Assembly: GCA_027475525.1 (NCBI GenBank)
Contig: JAMWFC010000117.1
Span: 2,094,183-2,158,182, forward strand
Origin: Macrolepiota albuminosa
Lineage: Eukaryota; Basidiomycota; Agaricomycetes; Agaricales; Agaricaceae
Direction of reading: 5' to 3'
Length of the DNA stretch: 64,000 bases
The notes under the pieces were generated by a model. The model was not told the origin of the DNA. It saw only the letters and a program-made list of their open reading frames with translations, and made no database searches. Position numbers and translations under genes: made by a program. This document shows, piece by piece, positions 34,845 through 44,914 of this stretch; positions within the stretch are counted from its first letter, which is position 1, and the number at the start of each line of letters is the position of its first letter.

Positions 34845-36004
34845 CTATCTTAGTATGGGCTTGTTCTTGGGCACAGGCGGAGGCTTGAATGCACCACGCA
34901 AGCTACCAAAACTAGCCGGCTTGAGCGCCTGGACCTGTGCCCGGCGAAGCTCTTCGTCAATTCTCCACATACCTTTGGCGAACTGGTCGCGGGTGAGTGA
35001 TCCCGTACGATCTGGATCGCACTCGTTCCTAGAACGAATGAGACGAGAAGAGACAGAGCGGACTTGGACGGTACGTACCATATTTCGGCGAGGGTCTTCC
35101 TACCCAGCCTGGAACGGCGCCATATAGGCTTGACGAAACGACCCTCCAACTTGTCAGATGGGGATACGACATCGTCGGAGTCGTCCCTGTCCGGAGACAC
35201 ATTCTGGGCTGCAGTGGTGAGATCGACGGACAGACCGCGCCACCCAGCGGCGCGTCTGTGTGTGCCCCTGGCCTGCTCCGGGCTCAAGAGTGCAGGCTGC
35301 TGTTTTGCCTTTTGCTTGGCGGCGGTGCGCTGCTGGCGGACATTTGCATCAAAGACTGCGTCGTAGCGCGGGCGGACGGCGGGGGGGACGGGTGTAGGGC
35401 GCTTGACTTTGAGATTGGAAGGGGTAGAGGCGGAGGAGATGCTGTAGGAAGTTGCGGTGCTGTGGATGGAGGAGCGGTCGGAGGAGCGAGAGGGGGGCGG
35501 GGGCGGGTGTCTGCGGGATGGGGATGGGGATACTGGTGAGAGGCGCTGGGGCAGGGATGGTGGCGGGGCGAGGGCGACGATGGACGGGGTCGAGACCTGC
35601 TCGAAGGACTCGTCGAGGCTGGTGGAATCAGGGTCGAGTGAAGTGTCGGACGAAAGGGAGACGGAGTGGAAGGAGGAGATGGAGGACGTCGGTGCGTGGC
35701 TGGGCGAGGGTCGAGTGAAGTGTCGGACGAAAGGGAGACGGAGTGGAAGGAGGAGATGGAGGACGTCGGTGCGTGGCTGGGCGACGAACGTCGAGGTCGA
35801 CCTTGAGCGGCGGGTATGTGTGTGAGTCCAGGCGCGTCGCAGGGGGTCTGCGCGGCGGAGCGGGGGCGCAACGACCCAGTCCTGGAGGTCGATGAGCGAG
35901 GCCGGCGGCGACGGGGCACGGGGCGGAGGCCTGGGGGACGGGGCGGACGACGAGCTAAGGGCTTCAAAGGCGTGGATCCTGCTCTGGATGGTCGTGGGAG
36001 GCAT
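34845..36004 (-). CDS. Irs4/Tax4-like EH-domain protein
   Basis: The N-terminus (MPPTTIQSRIHAFEAL) leads into a long Pro/Ser-rich region, then RPRYDAVFDANVRQQR and a C-terminal EH domain. The EH signature is split by an intron near 35,035-35,080: LGRKTLAEIW, then CDPDRTGSLTRDQFAKGMW and IDEELRRAQ. The domain binds NPF-type peptides and the EF-hand-like loop is D-x-D-R-T-G-S-L. A C-terminal EH domain behind a disordered N-terminus is the layout of yeast Irs4/Tax4, which act in phosphoinositide control. The call is by layout; Eps15-type proteins carry EH domains at the N-terminus instead. The gene ends 90 bp from the end of ATG9, convergent. Two 77 bp tandem duplications touch it. Confidence 0.7.
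35630..35783. repeat. Exact 77 bp tandem duplication no. 7
   Basis: Bases 35,630-35,706 recur unchanged at 35,707-35,783 in the Ser/Pro-rich region of the Irs4-like gene. The same Ser-rich peptide therefore appears twice in two different frames. Confidence 0.97.
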
Positions 36005-36153
36005 CGCGCGCTGATTTGCAAGTCCGATCGCCTTTGACCATGAACGACCTCTACGCTGTCGCAGGTATGCTCTCATGGCATCGCGCGCTGATTTGCAAGT
36101 CCGATCGCCTTTGACCATGAACGACCTCTACGCTGTCGCAGGTATGCTCTCAT
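36000..36153. repeat. Exact 77 bp tandem duplication no. 8
   Basis: Bases 36,000-36,076 recur unchanged at 36,077-36,153. The unit holds the start codons of both divergent genes (Irs4-like on the minus strand, the thiamine-binding-type protein on the plus strand). The real intergenic distance is probably only about 35 bp. Confidence 0.97.
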
Positions 36154-36617
36154 ACTCTGCTCGTCGTCGTGCTCATCCTGCAGACTTCTGCCTCATCCCC
36201 ATGGGCACCTCCGAGCCCTCTGTCGCCGAGTACATTGCAGAATGTCAACGCATCCTCCAAAAGTCCGGCCTGACCTACAAAGTACGTCCCCACTGTCCCC
36301 CAGCTCATCTCGCTCATCGTCCAGCAGATGCAGTAAGCCTCTTTGCTCATCGCATCCACTCACATCCCCAAAGCGGGTACGGAACCAACCTCGGTACCTG
36401 CTCTCTCATCTTCTCTACCCGTAGCTCACTATCATCAGAGGGTCCCTGGTCAAAGGTCTCCCAGGCCATCCACGACTGCCACGCCGCAGTCCACGCACAG
36501 GGCGCACCCCGCATCGCGACCGACATCCGTATCGGCACCCGTGTAGACCGCGATCTTTCGTCGGGCGGAGGGAACGAAGCCAAGGTCAAGCGCGTCGAGG
36601 AAATACTAGCCCAGTAG
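36117..36617 (+). CDS. ECM15: Thiamine-binding-type small protein (UPF0045/Ecm15 family)
   Basis: A 108-residue protein of the MTH1187/YkoF-like ferredoxin-fold family, whose members bind thiamine or related ligands as tetramers. Five exons: 36,117-36,141, 36,184-36,281, 36,328-36,332, 36,374-36,393 and 36,439-36,617, summing to exactly 109 codons with the stop. Spliced product: MNDLYAVADFCLIPMGT, SVAEYIAECQRILQKSGL, then TYKMHGYGTNLEGPW, HAAVHAQGAPRIATDIRIG and a C-terminal helix. The third exon is only 5 nt (ATGCA) and supplies Met plus two bases of His in the invariant MHGYGT motif. All four introns are 41-46 bp and GT-AG. The stop is 10 bp from the stop of the convergent DNA methyltransferase gene. 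Confidence 0.88.
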   Translation: MNDLYAVAGMLSYSARRRAHPADFCLIPMGTSEPSVAEYIAECQRILQKSGLTYKVRPHCPPAHLAHRPADAVSLFAHRIHSHPQSGYGTNLGTCSLIFSTRSSLSSEGPWSKVSQAIHDCHAAVHAQGAPRIATDIRIGTRVDRDLSSGGGNEAKVKRVEEILAQ

Positions 36618-36627
36618 TACTACTAAT

Positions 36628-39600
36628 TTACACAACAACGCTCCCTTCCCTCTCCCTCCTGTCCCTCTCCTTTTCCCAATCCTTCGACAGCGCCCCACCC
36701 AATGACTTGCCAAGGTGCAGTGCAAACGGAACAGGCACCGCATTTCCTATCTGTCGTATTTGCTGCAGCCCATCTAAGCATCGTCCGTCTGTTCAAAACA
36801 TGAAAAACTTACATTCACCACCAGCTTCTGCCCGCTCTGTAATTTATCCTCTGACAAAAACACGTAATCGTCAGGGAACCCCTGCGACCGCGCCACTTCC
36901 CGGACGCTCATGATGCGTTTTTGCTGTTGCGGTGGTTAGATACATCTCATCAAATAAAATGTGACGTACAGTCGGATGAAGCAACCACGACTCTTTGACA
37001 TTGGGCGCAGCTGTCGTCATCGTGCACTTGAATTGTTCGTCTCCGCCAAGTCTGCCATAGAAAGCTATAAAGCACATCAGAGACAGCTCGAAATCATCGT
37101 GCACTTGAATTGTTCGTCTCCGCCAAGTCTGCCATAGAAAGCTATAAAGCACATCAGAGACAGCTCGAAACGTCAAAGAACGACGTACAGTTCTTTGTAT
37201 GTTCGCGCATATGTGCCGGCCGCAGAGCCTTGGCTATGTCTAGAATCATCTTCAGCCAAGGACCATGACACAAAAAAAGACCACACCTCTATGTGTCGCT
37301 CCTGCCTTTAGAGGAACACAGGTAGTCCTAGACACTAAATGAACATCGTACAACACAGACCTAGATACCACGTACGCTTCAATCACCGGTGCCGTGTAAA
37401 ACCTCGTATAATGCCCCTCTACGTCCTCGTCTTCCTCCATATTCCGACGGAGCCACTTTTGGTACCGATTCTGTGGTTCCGTGAGGTATTTGACGCCCTT
37501 GGGGAACCCAGGGAGGGGCACATGCGGCACATGGATCGCGGGGAACTGGAGGATACCTTTTGCGATCCGCGCGCGAACTTCTTGTTTGTCTTTGGAAGTG
37601 GCTGGAATGATTCTGTGGGGGTTAACCCTATCGAGAAGCAGTTAAAAAAACTCTGCTCAAGCACAGACAGATGGACGTACCAGTCAAACGGAGGCTAAAT
37701 AACCAATAAGCGTCATTCCTCAACAACACGAGACACTCACCAAGTCTCCAATGGCATCATCTATCGTCACGGCCTTTAGCGGCGCACAATGATGAAGAAA
37801 ACTTGAATCCCTGCTCCGCGAGACGGGTTCCAACGACCCCGTAGGCAACGTCGATCTATTCATACCCTTCTCAGACGCACAAATCGGCACCGGGTAATCA
37901 GGGATCGTAAGCCCGCGCTTCGCCCCCCAGAAGATGACGCGCCGCCGGCTCTGCGGCGCTCCGTATTGTGTTGCCTGCAGGACCTTGCATCGGACTTGGT
38001 AGCTGTTCTCTCAAGAGGTTAAGGACCGTGCTCAGTAGGGAAGAAGAAACGTCAAAGCGTACCCGAGCGCGATTAGCGTGCGTTTGATGAACTTGACCAT
38101 CCCGCCTTGGATCCCGCCGACGAGCGAGCGTTTGTGTTTGCTCCGTGTGCTCATGAGGCGATAGCTTAGGAGGCCTGTGACGTTTTCTAGGAGGACGTAT
38201 TGTGGGTCGTAGGTCTCGACGTAGGCCAGCATGTTCCCTGGCAGTGTAGACCTGCGAGTCATCAAGGCGTCAATTCAATCAAGCTGGTTTTCGGAAGATT
38301 GCAATGCTACCTGACGTCATCGGCTCGCTGAAAAGTAATCAATCAGAGTAGAACAAACGAAATTTATCAAGGCAACGAACGGGGTTATGGTTTGCACGGC
38401 TGAAAGACTGACACGGAGGACCTGGTAGAAAGGGACATTGGTTAATGACGGACGAAAAAGGCGCATCACCTACCTCCAGAAATCATATCGACATCACCTC
38501 TTCTCGGCATCGGCGGCAGCCTCGTTTTTCCATCGATGCCAGACAAGAGCGGTCTCGTCGTCTCTCCCTTGCTGGCTTCGTACGCCTGTTTGAGCAACTT
38601 GTTTGAATCTTGACAATATACTGTCGTGTTGGGATGGTTTTTCCTACCGCGAGTCAGGCGACTGGGAAGCGAGAGAGAGAGAGAGAAACAGCCTTACGCG
38701 TATGTCGCTGCGGCGGACGGAGAGAATTCGACGGCGTATTTCGTTTCGACGAATCCTGACAAGTCCAGACCTGTTCCGAGGCCGCCGGCTCCTAGAACGG
38801 AGTCAAACAGCTGAGGCGGATGAAAAAAAATAAAGTTGTTTTTTTCACCGCACCGCTGAACAACTCGAGACATCTAATGGGCCCATTTCGTATCAACAGT
38901 TTCTGCTGTTCCTCTTGCTTCCTCCTCCTCTCTGTACTGCAAGCAACACATTGTCTAAGGAGGCCCGCATCCAAATCATTGAGCTTTTTAGTCCGGTCAT
39001 CCACTCGCTGATTGACGTAGAAATGGTCATCTTGGCTGACCCATTCGTCGATCTCGTCTGGGTCCGTAAGCTGACGCACAAAACACATGCCGTCAAGCAG
39101 ATCTAGGTCGTCTAGGTCCTGCACATTGTCCGTAAGGTAGAGACGCCGCTTTCGAAAAAATGTTCATCGCAAGATTAAAAGAAAACGTCGATTTGTTGGA
39201 AAAAAGAAACATACCTCATCCCAGGGCAGCCCCCGTTCTGAACTCGGTCGCCTCTCCGGACGTTCGAGCATTTGAACGGTCAATCTGAGATCTCCAGACT
39301 TGACTTTTATCATCATGATTTGTGCAATTTCTAAAAGGCCCGTGTTTTTGCCCCAGGGGCGGATGTATATAAAATCGCTCGGATGGAAGTCGATGCCGTG
39401 TCGCGTAAATCCGTCTGATTTGATGACGATGTCGTTCAGCTGTTCTTCCCGCTTCTGTAGTGCGCAAGATATACACGTCTTGTATTGAAGAAGCTCGACC
39501 ATTTCCTCCTCTGATGGAAGATTTGTAAAGCTGGCTTCTTTTTCGTCGTAGGCCAAGCTTATGTATATTTAGAATCACCCCAAAGTTGTTCGTGCTAGTA

Positions 39601-41801
39601 CTCTGAAGACTTACGCGCAATGAAAATCGTTCGAGTTGGGTTGACCATCGTCTGGTGGTTCGACATCCTCGGGTCCCATAATTGTGATGTTGCATTTCTT
39701 AAATATGCTCGCAGCTGGGTTATCCTCGCATGTCTTGAGAAGGAAAAGGGACTTCGAGTGTGCGGTTTCCTGTAAAATGGTTTTCGACCCATGGATGAAC
39801 CATTGACCATGGAACATCTTGACTTTCTTGCCGTCGACAGTCTCTTCAAAGAAATAACATATCTTGCAAAACCTAAGCGGTGTTCAGCGCATGATAAAAC
39901 CAAATGGTAAGCATTCTACCAGAGATGGTTGGCATAAGAATTTGGTGACTGGGATGCGTCCGTTTCAGAGACTTGAGCCCTTTTTGTGTCTTCGTCGTCT
40001 CCAGGAACAACCATGACATTTTCACCAACCTTCGGACACAGTCAGCAGGTACCAAGCATGATCTTCAGCGCACTTACGCAATATTCCACTCCATCGATAA
40101 TAAGGCTAGAATAAATATTACCTTCGGGTCTACCCCATCTCATACTTGTTGGGTTCATATGGTGTGTTTTGGCATTGTCAATTTCAGTAATGACCTTAGG
40201 GTCATCTTCAATAATCGGGATCTCCGCAAAGTGTAAAGGAACACTGAAGAGGTTTTTCATGATTTGCGAGACAATCGGAGTAACGTAGGTAGTATTACGG
40301 TGTTGAAGGACCTCCATCTCCTGGTCAGAAAGAGCTAATTTAGTAGATATTGGTTTAGATTTGGATTTTTGTGATTTCTTTCTTCGTATAAAGTCGTCAT
40401 CGTCGATAAGGTCCAAGTGCAAGTACTCCGTTGCAAGTCGAACCGTATTAATTGGAATGTCATAATCATCGCACATTTCTGTAAAGTTTCCGGCAGCATA
40501 TGCTTTCTATTTCAATGTATCAACGTTCATGAGCACTGCATTTTAGGACCGAAGAAACTTACAACGTCCTCGGATTGAATGTCCTCCTCTGTTAAGACCC
40601 TCCCTAACATTTGGACGGAAGCAAGGGCTTCCTCTCTGGCAAGAACGTCTCCTTCAACGTCAGACAGTGATTCAAGGAATTCCTCATAAGACGTGCGTCG
40701 GTCCCTAATCGCAGTGTTAAGCAGACGATGTAGAACACGGTGTTTTATCCAAAATGGGATGAAGAATGGTCTGTACTCTTCGGTAGGCATACGGAGGATA
40801 TACCATGCATGCTTCGTGCGTATGTACAGTTTACTATCATTGAAAACAAGGAAATTAGAGACAAATTGAATCATTGACAAGACTAAGGACCTATCCGGAT
40901 TTCCCGAGGCCTCCGAGATACTGTGAACATCGAACTCAACAATTGTCGAAAGCCTGACACGTTCGGAGTTGCTGAACTCTTCTTCAGACTCTTCATTGTC
41001 ATCATCCGGTCCGTCATCATCCTCGTCTATCCATGCTCTTACCAATCCTGACGCACTAAACTTTCGTGGATCGTAATTGAGCCCAAGTAACTCTGCGATT
41101 GGCACAAGCTCATTGCTTGACATGTCAAAGATGCTGAAATTGTCGAGTTCACGAACAGGAACGTCATCCCGGCCTGCAGAGTTATCGAGCGGATCGAGGA
41201 ACGTTTCACCTGGAACTTGGAGGTCATCGTCCTCGAGGATGTCATCAACAGAAGCCTCCCAAAAGATCGGACTTTCTGGGAAGATGGGCTTGCGTTAGGT
41301 GGTCAACCGATATATACGAAGAGAATGAGTCGCGCACCCTCGATGTCCTCCAATGTGACGTTCGAACCAGATGCTGTCGGTCGGTGCAAGACCTCGGAAG
41401 GCCGTGGCACCATTTCATCATCTGAAGGCGCAGAATTGGTCGAGATACCATTCACCAAGAAATCAGAAACAGTTGGGGAAGCTGGTAAATGTTGTTCTTT
41501 GGAACCTGTTAACTCATGCCTTGAAGCCTATTAATAGAATATTGAGTAGGAACGTTTCGCAGACAAATGGACTCACATCCTCAAAGTCTGAAACAGTTGG
41601 AGAATCTGGCAAAGTGAAGCTTGACTGAAGGAAACCATAAGACATCATCGAAATTCTTCGTATAGACAAGCTAATGAGCGAACCTTCCGCTTCTTTGCTG
41701 GTGGGGACGGTGTAGTGGTCGGAGACACTGGAGGAATTTCCGCATTCCCTTGGAAAGACTTACGTTTAGGAATTTCAACGCACAAGAACCGGCGTTTCAT
41801 G
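36628..41801 (-). CDS. DNMT1: DNMT1-type DNA (cytosine-5) methyltransferase
   Basis: Maintenance-type methyltransferase acting on replicated DNA. Domains in order: a basic N-terminus (PAKKRKV, nuclear-signal-like); the replication-foci domain (about 41,120-40,540, with YILRMPTEEYRPFFIPFWIK); a first BAH domain (40,480-39,600, with VENxMVVPGDDE-like and FHGQWFIHGSKTILQETAH); a second BAH (39,550-39,050, FIYIRPWGKNTGLLEIAQI); then the catalytic domain with RCLELFSGA (motif I), PPCQSFSRAN at about 38,400-38,430 (motif IV catalytic Cys), LLENVTGLL (VI), QYGAPQSRRRVIFWGA (VIII) and QIGNAVPVPFA (X). Start options are 41,801 (MKRRFLCVEIPKRK, preferred), 41,893 or 41,923. Many short introns are present. 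A 77 bp duplication at 37,017 interrupts the coding sequence. Confidence 0.88.
37017..37170. repeat. Exact 77 bp tandem duplication no. 9
   Basis: Bases 37,017-37,093 recur unchanged at 37,094-37,170 within the DNMT1 exon encoding the YGRLGGDEQFKCTM block before motif IX/X. Confidence 0.97.
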
Positions 41802-41918
41802 AGTACTAGTAGGGATGAGAGATTGGGAATATCTGTTGATCCATTCAACGCATGTTCAACGTTGAACCGCGACTTGTTTTCAAACCCCGACATCGTGCGG
41901 TCTATCTCATTTCCAACC

Positions 41919-44687
41919 ATGTCCATGTCCCTTTCCAACCATGAGAACCCGATATCCTATGAAGAGGAGAAAGGCGCGTTCATGAGCTATGGTCCGAATT
42001 TGATTGACCGAGCTCCGATCTAGGTAGAATCACGGACTTCTTATCCAAGTTCAAAGGACAAGAGAAAGACTTGACTCGAGATTTCGCGAACATCGATATC
42101 GGTGCTGATGGTGGAAGGGAAACAGTTCAGCCGAAGTATATGAGACAAATGGTACGCGTTCCCATTGCATGGCTTTCTATGCAGCGTCCGTCTTACTTTG
42201 ACCATTAGCAAAGGATCGCCAACCGGGAACAACAGATGCTTTCCATCGAGCTAGAAGATATCTACACAGTACGCGCTACACGACGCGTCTTTTTCGTCCT
42301 TCTGACTTGACACCAGCATGAAAACACTTTGTCGGAGTTGGTCAACCGAATTCGCAATAATACGCGTCGATACGTTTTGCTGTTCAGTGAAGTTGTTGAC
42401 AAACTTATGCCCTTGCCTACCAAGGACATTAGTGACCAGGATGAGGTTATAGACGTCATTCTACATCAGCGCCGGGAACGGAACGAGCAGATTGAAGGTT
42501 CCGCTTCTAGGTTCCCCAATCATCTGTTACGTCGATAGTGAGTTTGACGCGTCAAAGTCTAGCTATCACTCCTGATCATTCTTAAAAGTAACCTTTTCTT
42601 CCAACCACTCAAGAGCGACATCTCTATGGCGGTGAGGGAGGTTAGGGCCGCTCACCTAGGTCATTTGATTACTGTTCGGGGTATCGTCACCCGTGTGTCC
42701 GAGGTTAAGCCACTCTTGCAGGTTAATGCGTATACATGTGATGTCTGTGGCTCCGAAACCTTCCAAGAGATTTCAAGCAAGACGTTTACTCCGATATTTG
42801 ACTGCCAGAATGAAGGAGAATGCAAAAAGAATGGGATTAAAGGTTCTTTGCACATGCAAACCCGAGCTTGCCGTTTTATCCCTTTCCAAGAAGTCAAAAT
42901 ACAGGAAATGGTATTTTTCGCGAGCTACATTTCATGCTTCTCTCCTAATGACGAAAAATATCATCTTAGGCGGACCAAGTTCCAGTTGGACATATACCAC
43001 GATCAATGACGGTCCATGTTCATGGACCTTTGACGAGGCAGATGAATCCTGGGGACGTGGTACACCTCGGTGGCGTCTTCCTTCCTATACCCTACTCTGG
43101 ATTCCAAGCTATTCGCGCTGGCCTGTTGACCGATACTTACCTCGAAACCCATCATATCTATCAACTTAAGAAACAATATGACGAAATGGAAATGACCCCA
43201 GAAATCGAACGAGCCATCGCGGAACTTATACGCGACCCCTCACTATTCAACAGACTTGCTCAAAGTGTGGCTCCCGAAATTTATGGACATGAGGATGTCA
43301 AGAAGGCTTTGATTTTGTTGCTTGTTGGAGGAGTCACTAAAGTCACTGGAGATGGCATGAAGATCAGAGGAGATATCAATATCTGCCTAATGGGAGATCC
43401 GGGAGTAGCCAAGTCGCAATTGCTGAAGTATATCTCCAAAGTCGCTCCCAGAGGTGTGTATACCACCGGAAAGGGATCATCTGGGGTTGGTCTTACAGCA
43501 GCGGTCATGCGAGATCCTGTGACCGATGAAATGGTGCTAGGTATGTGGTGTAATCATCAAGAGTGATATGTGACTTATACACCTTCAAAAGAGGGTGGAG
43601 CCCTTGTCCTTGCTGATAACGGAATTTGTTGTATTGATGAGTTCGATAAGATGGATGAGACAGATCGTACTGCTATTCATGAAGTCATGGAGCAGCAGAC
43701 CATTTCAATCTCCAAGGCCGGTATTTCAACAACTTTGAATGCCCGAACATCTATTCTAGCTGCAGCTAATCCTTTATATGGTCGATACAATCCGAGAGTC
43801 TCTCCGGTCGAGAACATCAACCTTCCCGCTGCTCTCTTGTCAAGGTTCGACCTGTTGTTCTTGATCCTTGACAAGCCATCGAGAGATGACGACGAACGCC
43901 TGGCACAACATGTTACATATGTTCATATGCACAACCAGCATCCTGCTTTGGAACATGACGTTATTGACCCACTTATCATGAGGTACGTCTGAATGGTTCT
44001 TATGGGCTCCTACTTCATTCGATAATAATTACCTTAGGCATTACATTGCCATGGCCCGAACTAAACGCCCAACAGTACCTCCGCAAGTGTCCAGCTACGT
44101 GGTAGATTCCTACGTGCGCCTGCGTAAAGTGTCTAAGGAGGAGGAGGAACAGAACAAATCTCACTCCTATACCTCTGCTCGAACACTCCTTGGAATTTTA
44201 CGTCTTGCACAAGCACTAGCGCGTCTCCGCTTAGCTGACGTTGTTGTACGTGAAGATGTAGACGAGGCGTTACGGCTTATGGCGTGTAGCAAAGAGAGCC
44301 TCCAAGAGGATACAGACAAGGAGTACGAGCCTGATAAATCCGCCAAGTCTCAAATATTCCGCATCATCAAAGCGATGGTACAATCTGGTGACAAGACTCC
44401 TAGGCGGCGGCCACAGAGGCGACAGAGGTTCGGCAAGGGTCCTGCTGGAGAACAAGATATGGACGTTGACTCGGATGAGGACAATGAAGAACTGTCCATG
44501 GTAGATGTTCGAGCTCGAATCATGACTGCTGGCTTTACAGAGGCACAGCTTATGGACACAATTTCTCAAGTAAGTATTCTTAGTCCTTGAACAGTCCAAT
44601 TCTTGACCTTATTACGCACAACAGTATGAGGACATGAATATCTTATCGCTAGTCAAGAATGGCTCAAAATTACAAGTCATTGGATGA
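41919..44687 (+). CDS. MCM7: Minichromosome maintenance protein Mcm7
   Basis: Subunit of the MCM2-7 replicative helicase. Exon 1 (41,919-41,977) gives [21 protein letters not shown] 50 bp intron (41,978-42,027) leads to [10 protein letters not shown]. The N-terminal domain has [10 protein letters not shown], a zinc finger (CDVCG...CQNEGEC) and [16 protein letters not shown]. The AAA+ module has [11 protein letters not shown] (Walker A), CIDEFDKM (Walker B), [16 protein letters not shown] (arginine finger) and sensor sequences. Wording such as [18 protein letters not shown] and TDTYLE is Mcm7-specific. The last exon after 44,624 encodes [20 protein letters not shown] and the TGA at 44,685-44,687. 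It is divergent from DNMT1 with about 117 bp between preferred starts. Confidence 0.93.
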
Positions 44688-44914
44688 CCATACCTTCCTC
44701 TGCATATCCATTGTAGCTGTTTTTTGTGCAAATTGGTTGCTATGCTTGATGTATTTCAATAATTTCACTCTGCCTGCCTGGCCCTTACTGCCTCAAATGG
44801 TGAGATACTGATGTATTGTCCATGTAAGCCGTGCAAGAGTTTCCGAAATGTTTACTGTTGTGGGGTATGGTCCTGAAAATATATAAATACACAGGGATAA
44901 TTTTGTGATAGGTC

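Noticed and set aside
34141..36037. Arg/Gly-rich plus-strand frames opposite the Irs4-like gene
   Set aside because: Low-complexity shadows of a Pro/Ser-rich coding region; the EH domain fixes the coding strand.
41978..42023. A GC donor for the first MCM7 intron (AAAG|GCGCGT)
   Set aside because: A canonical GT donor at 41,978 with the AG at 42,026-42,027 gives the in-frame [13 protein letters not shown].
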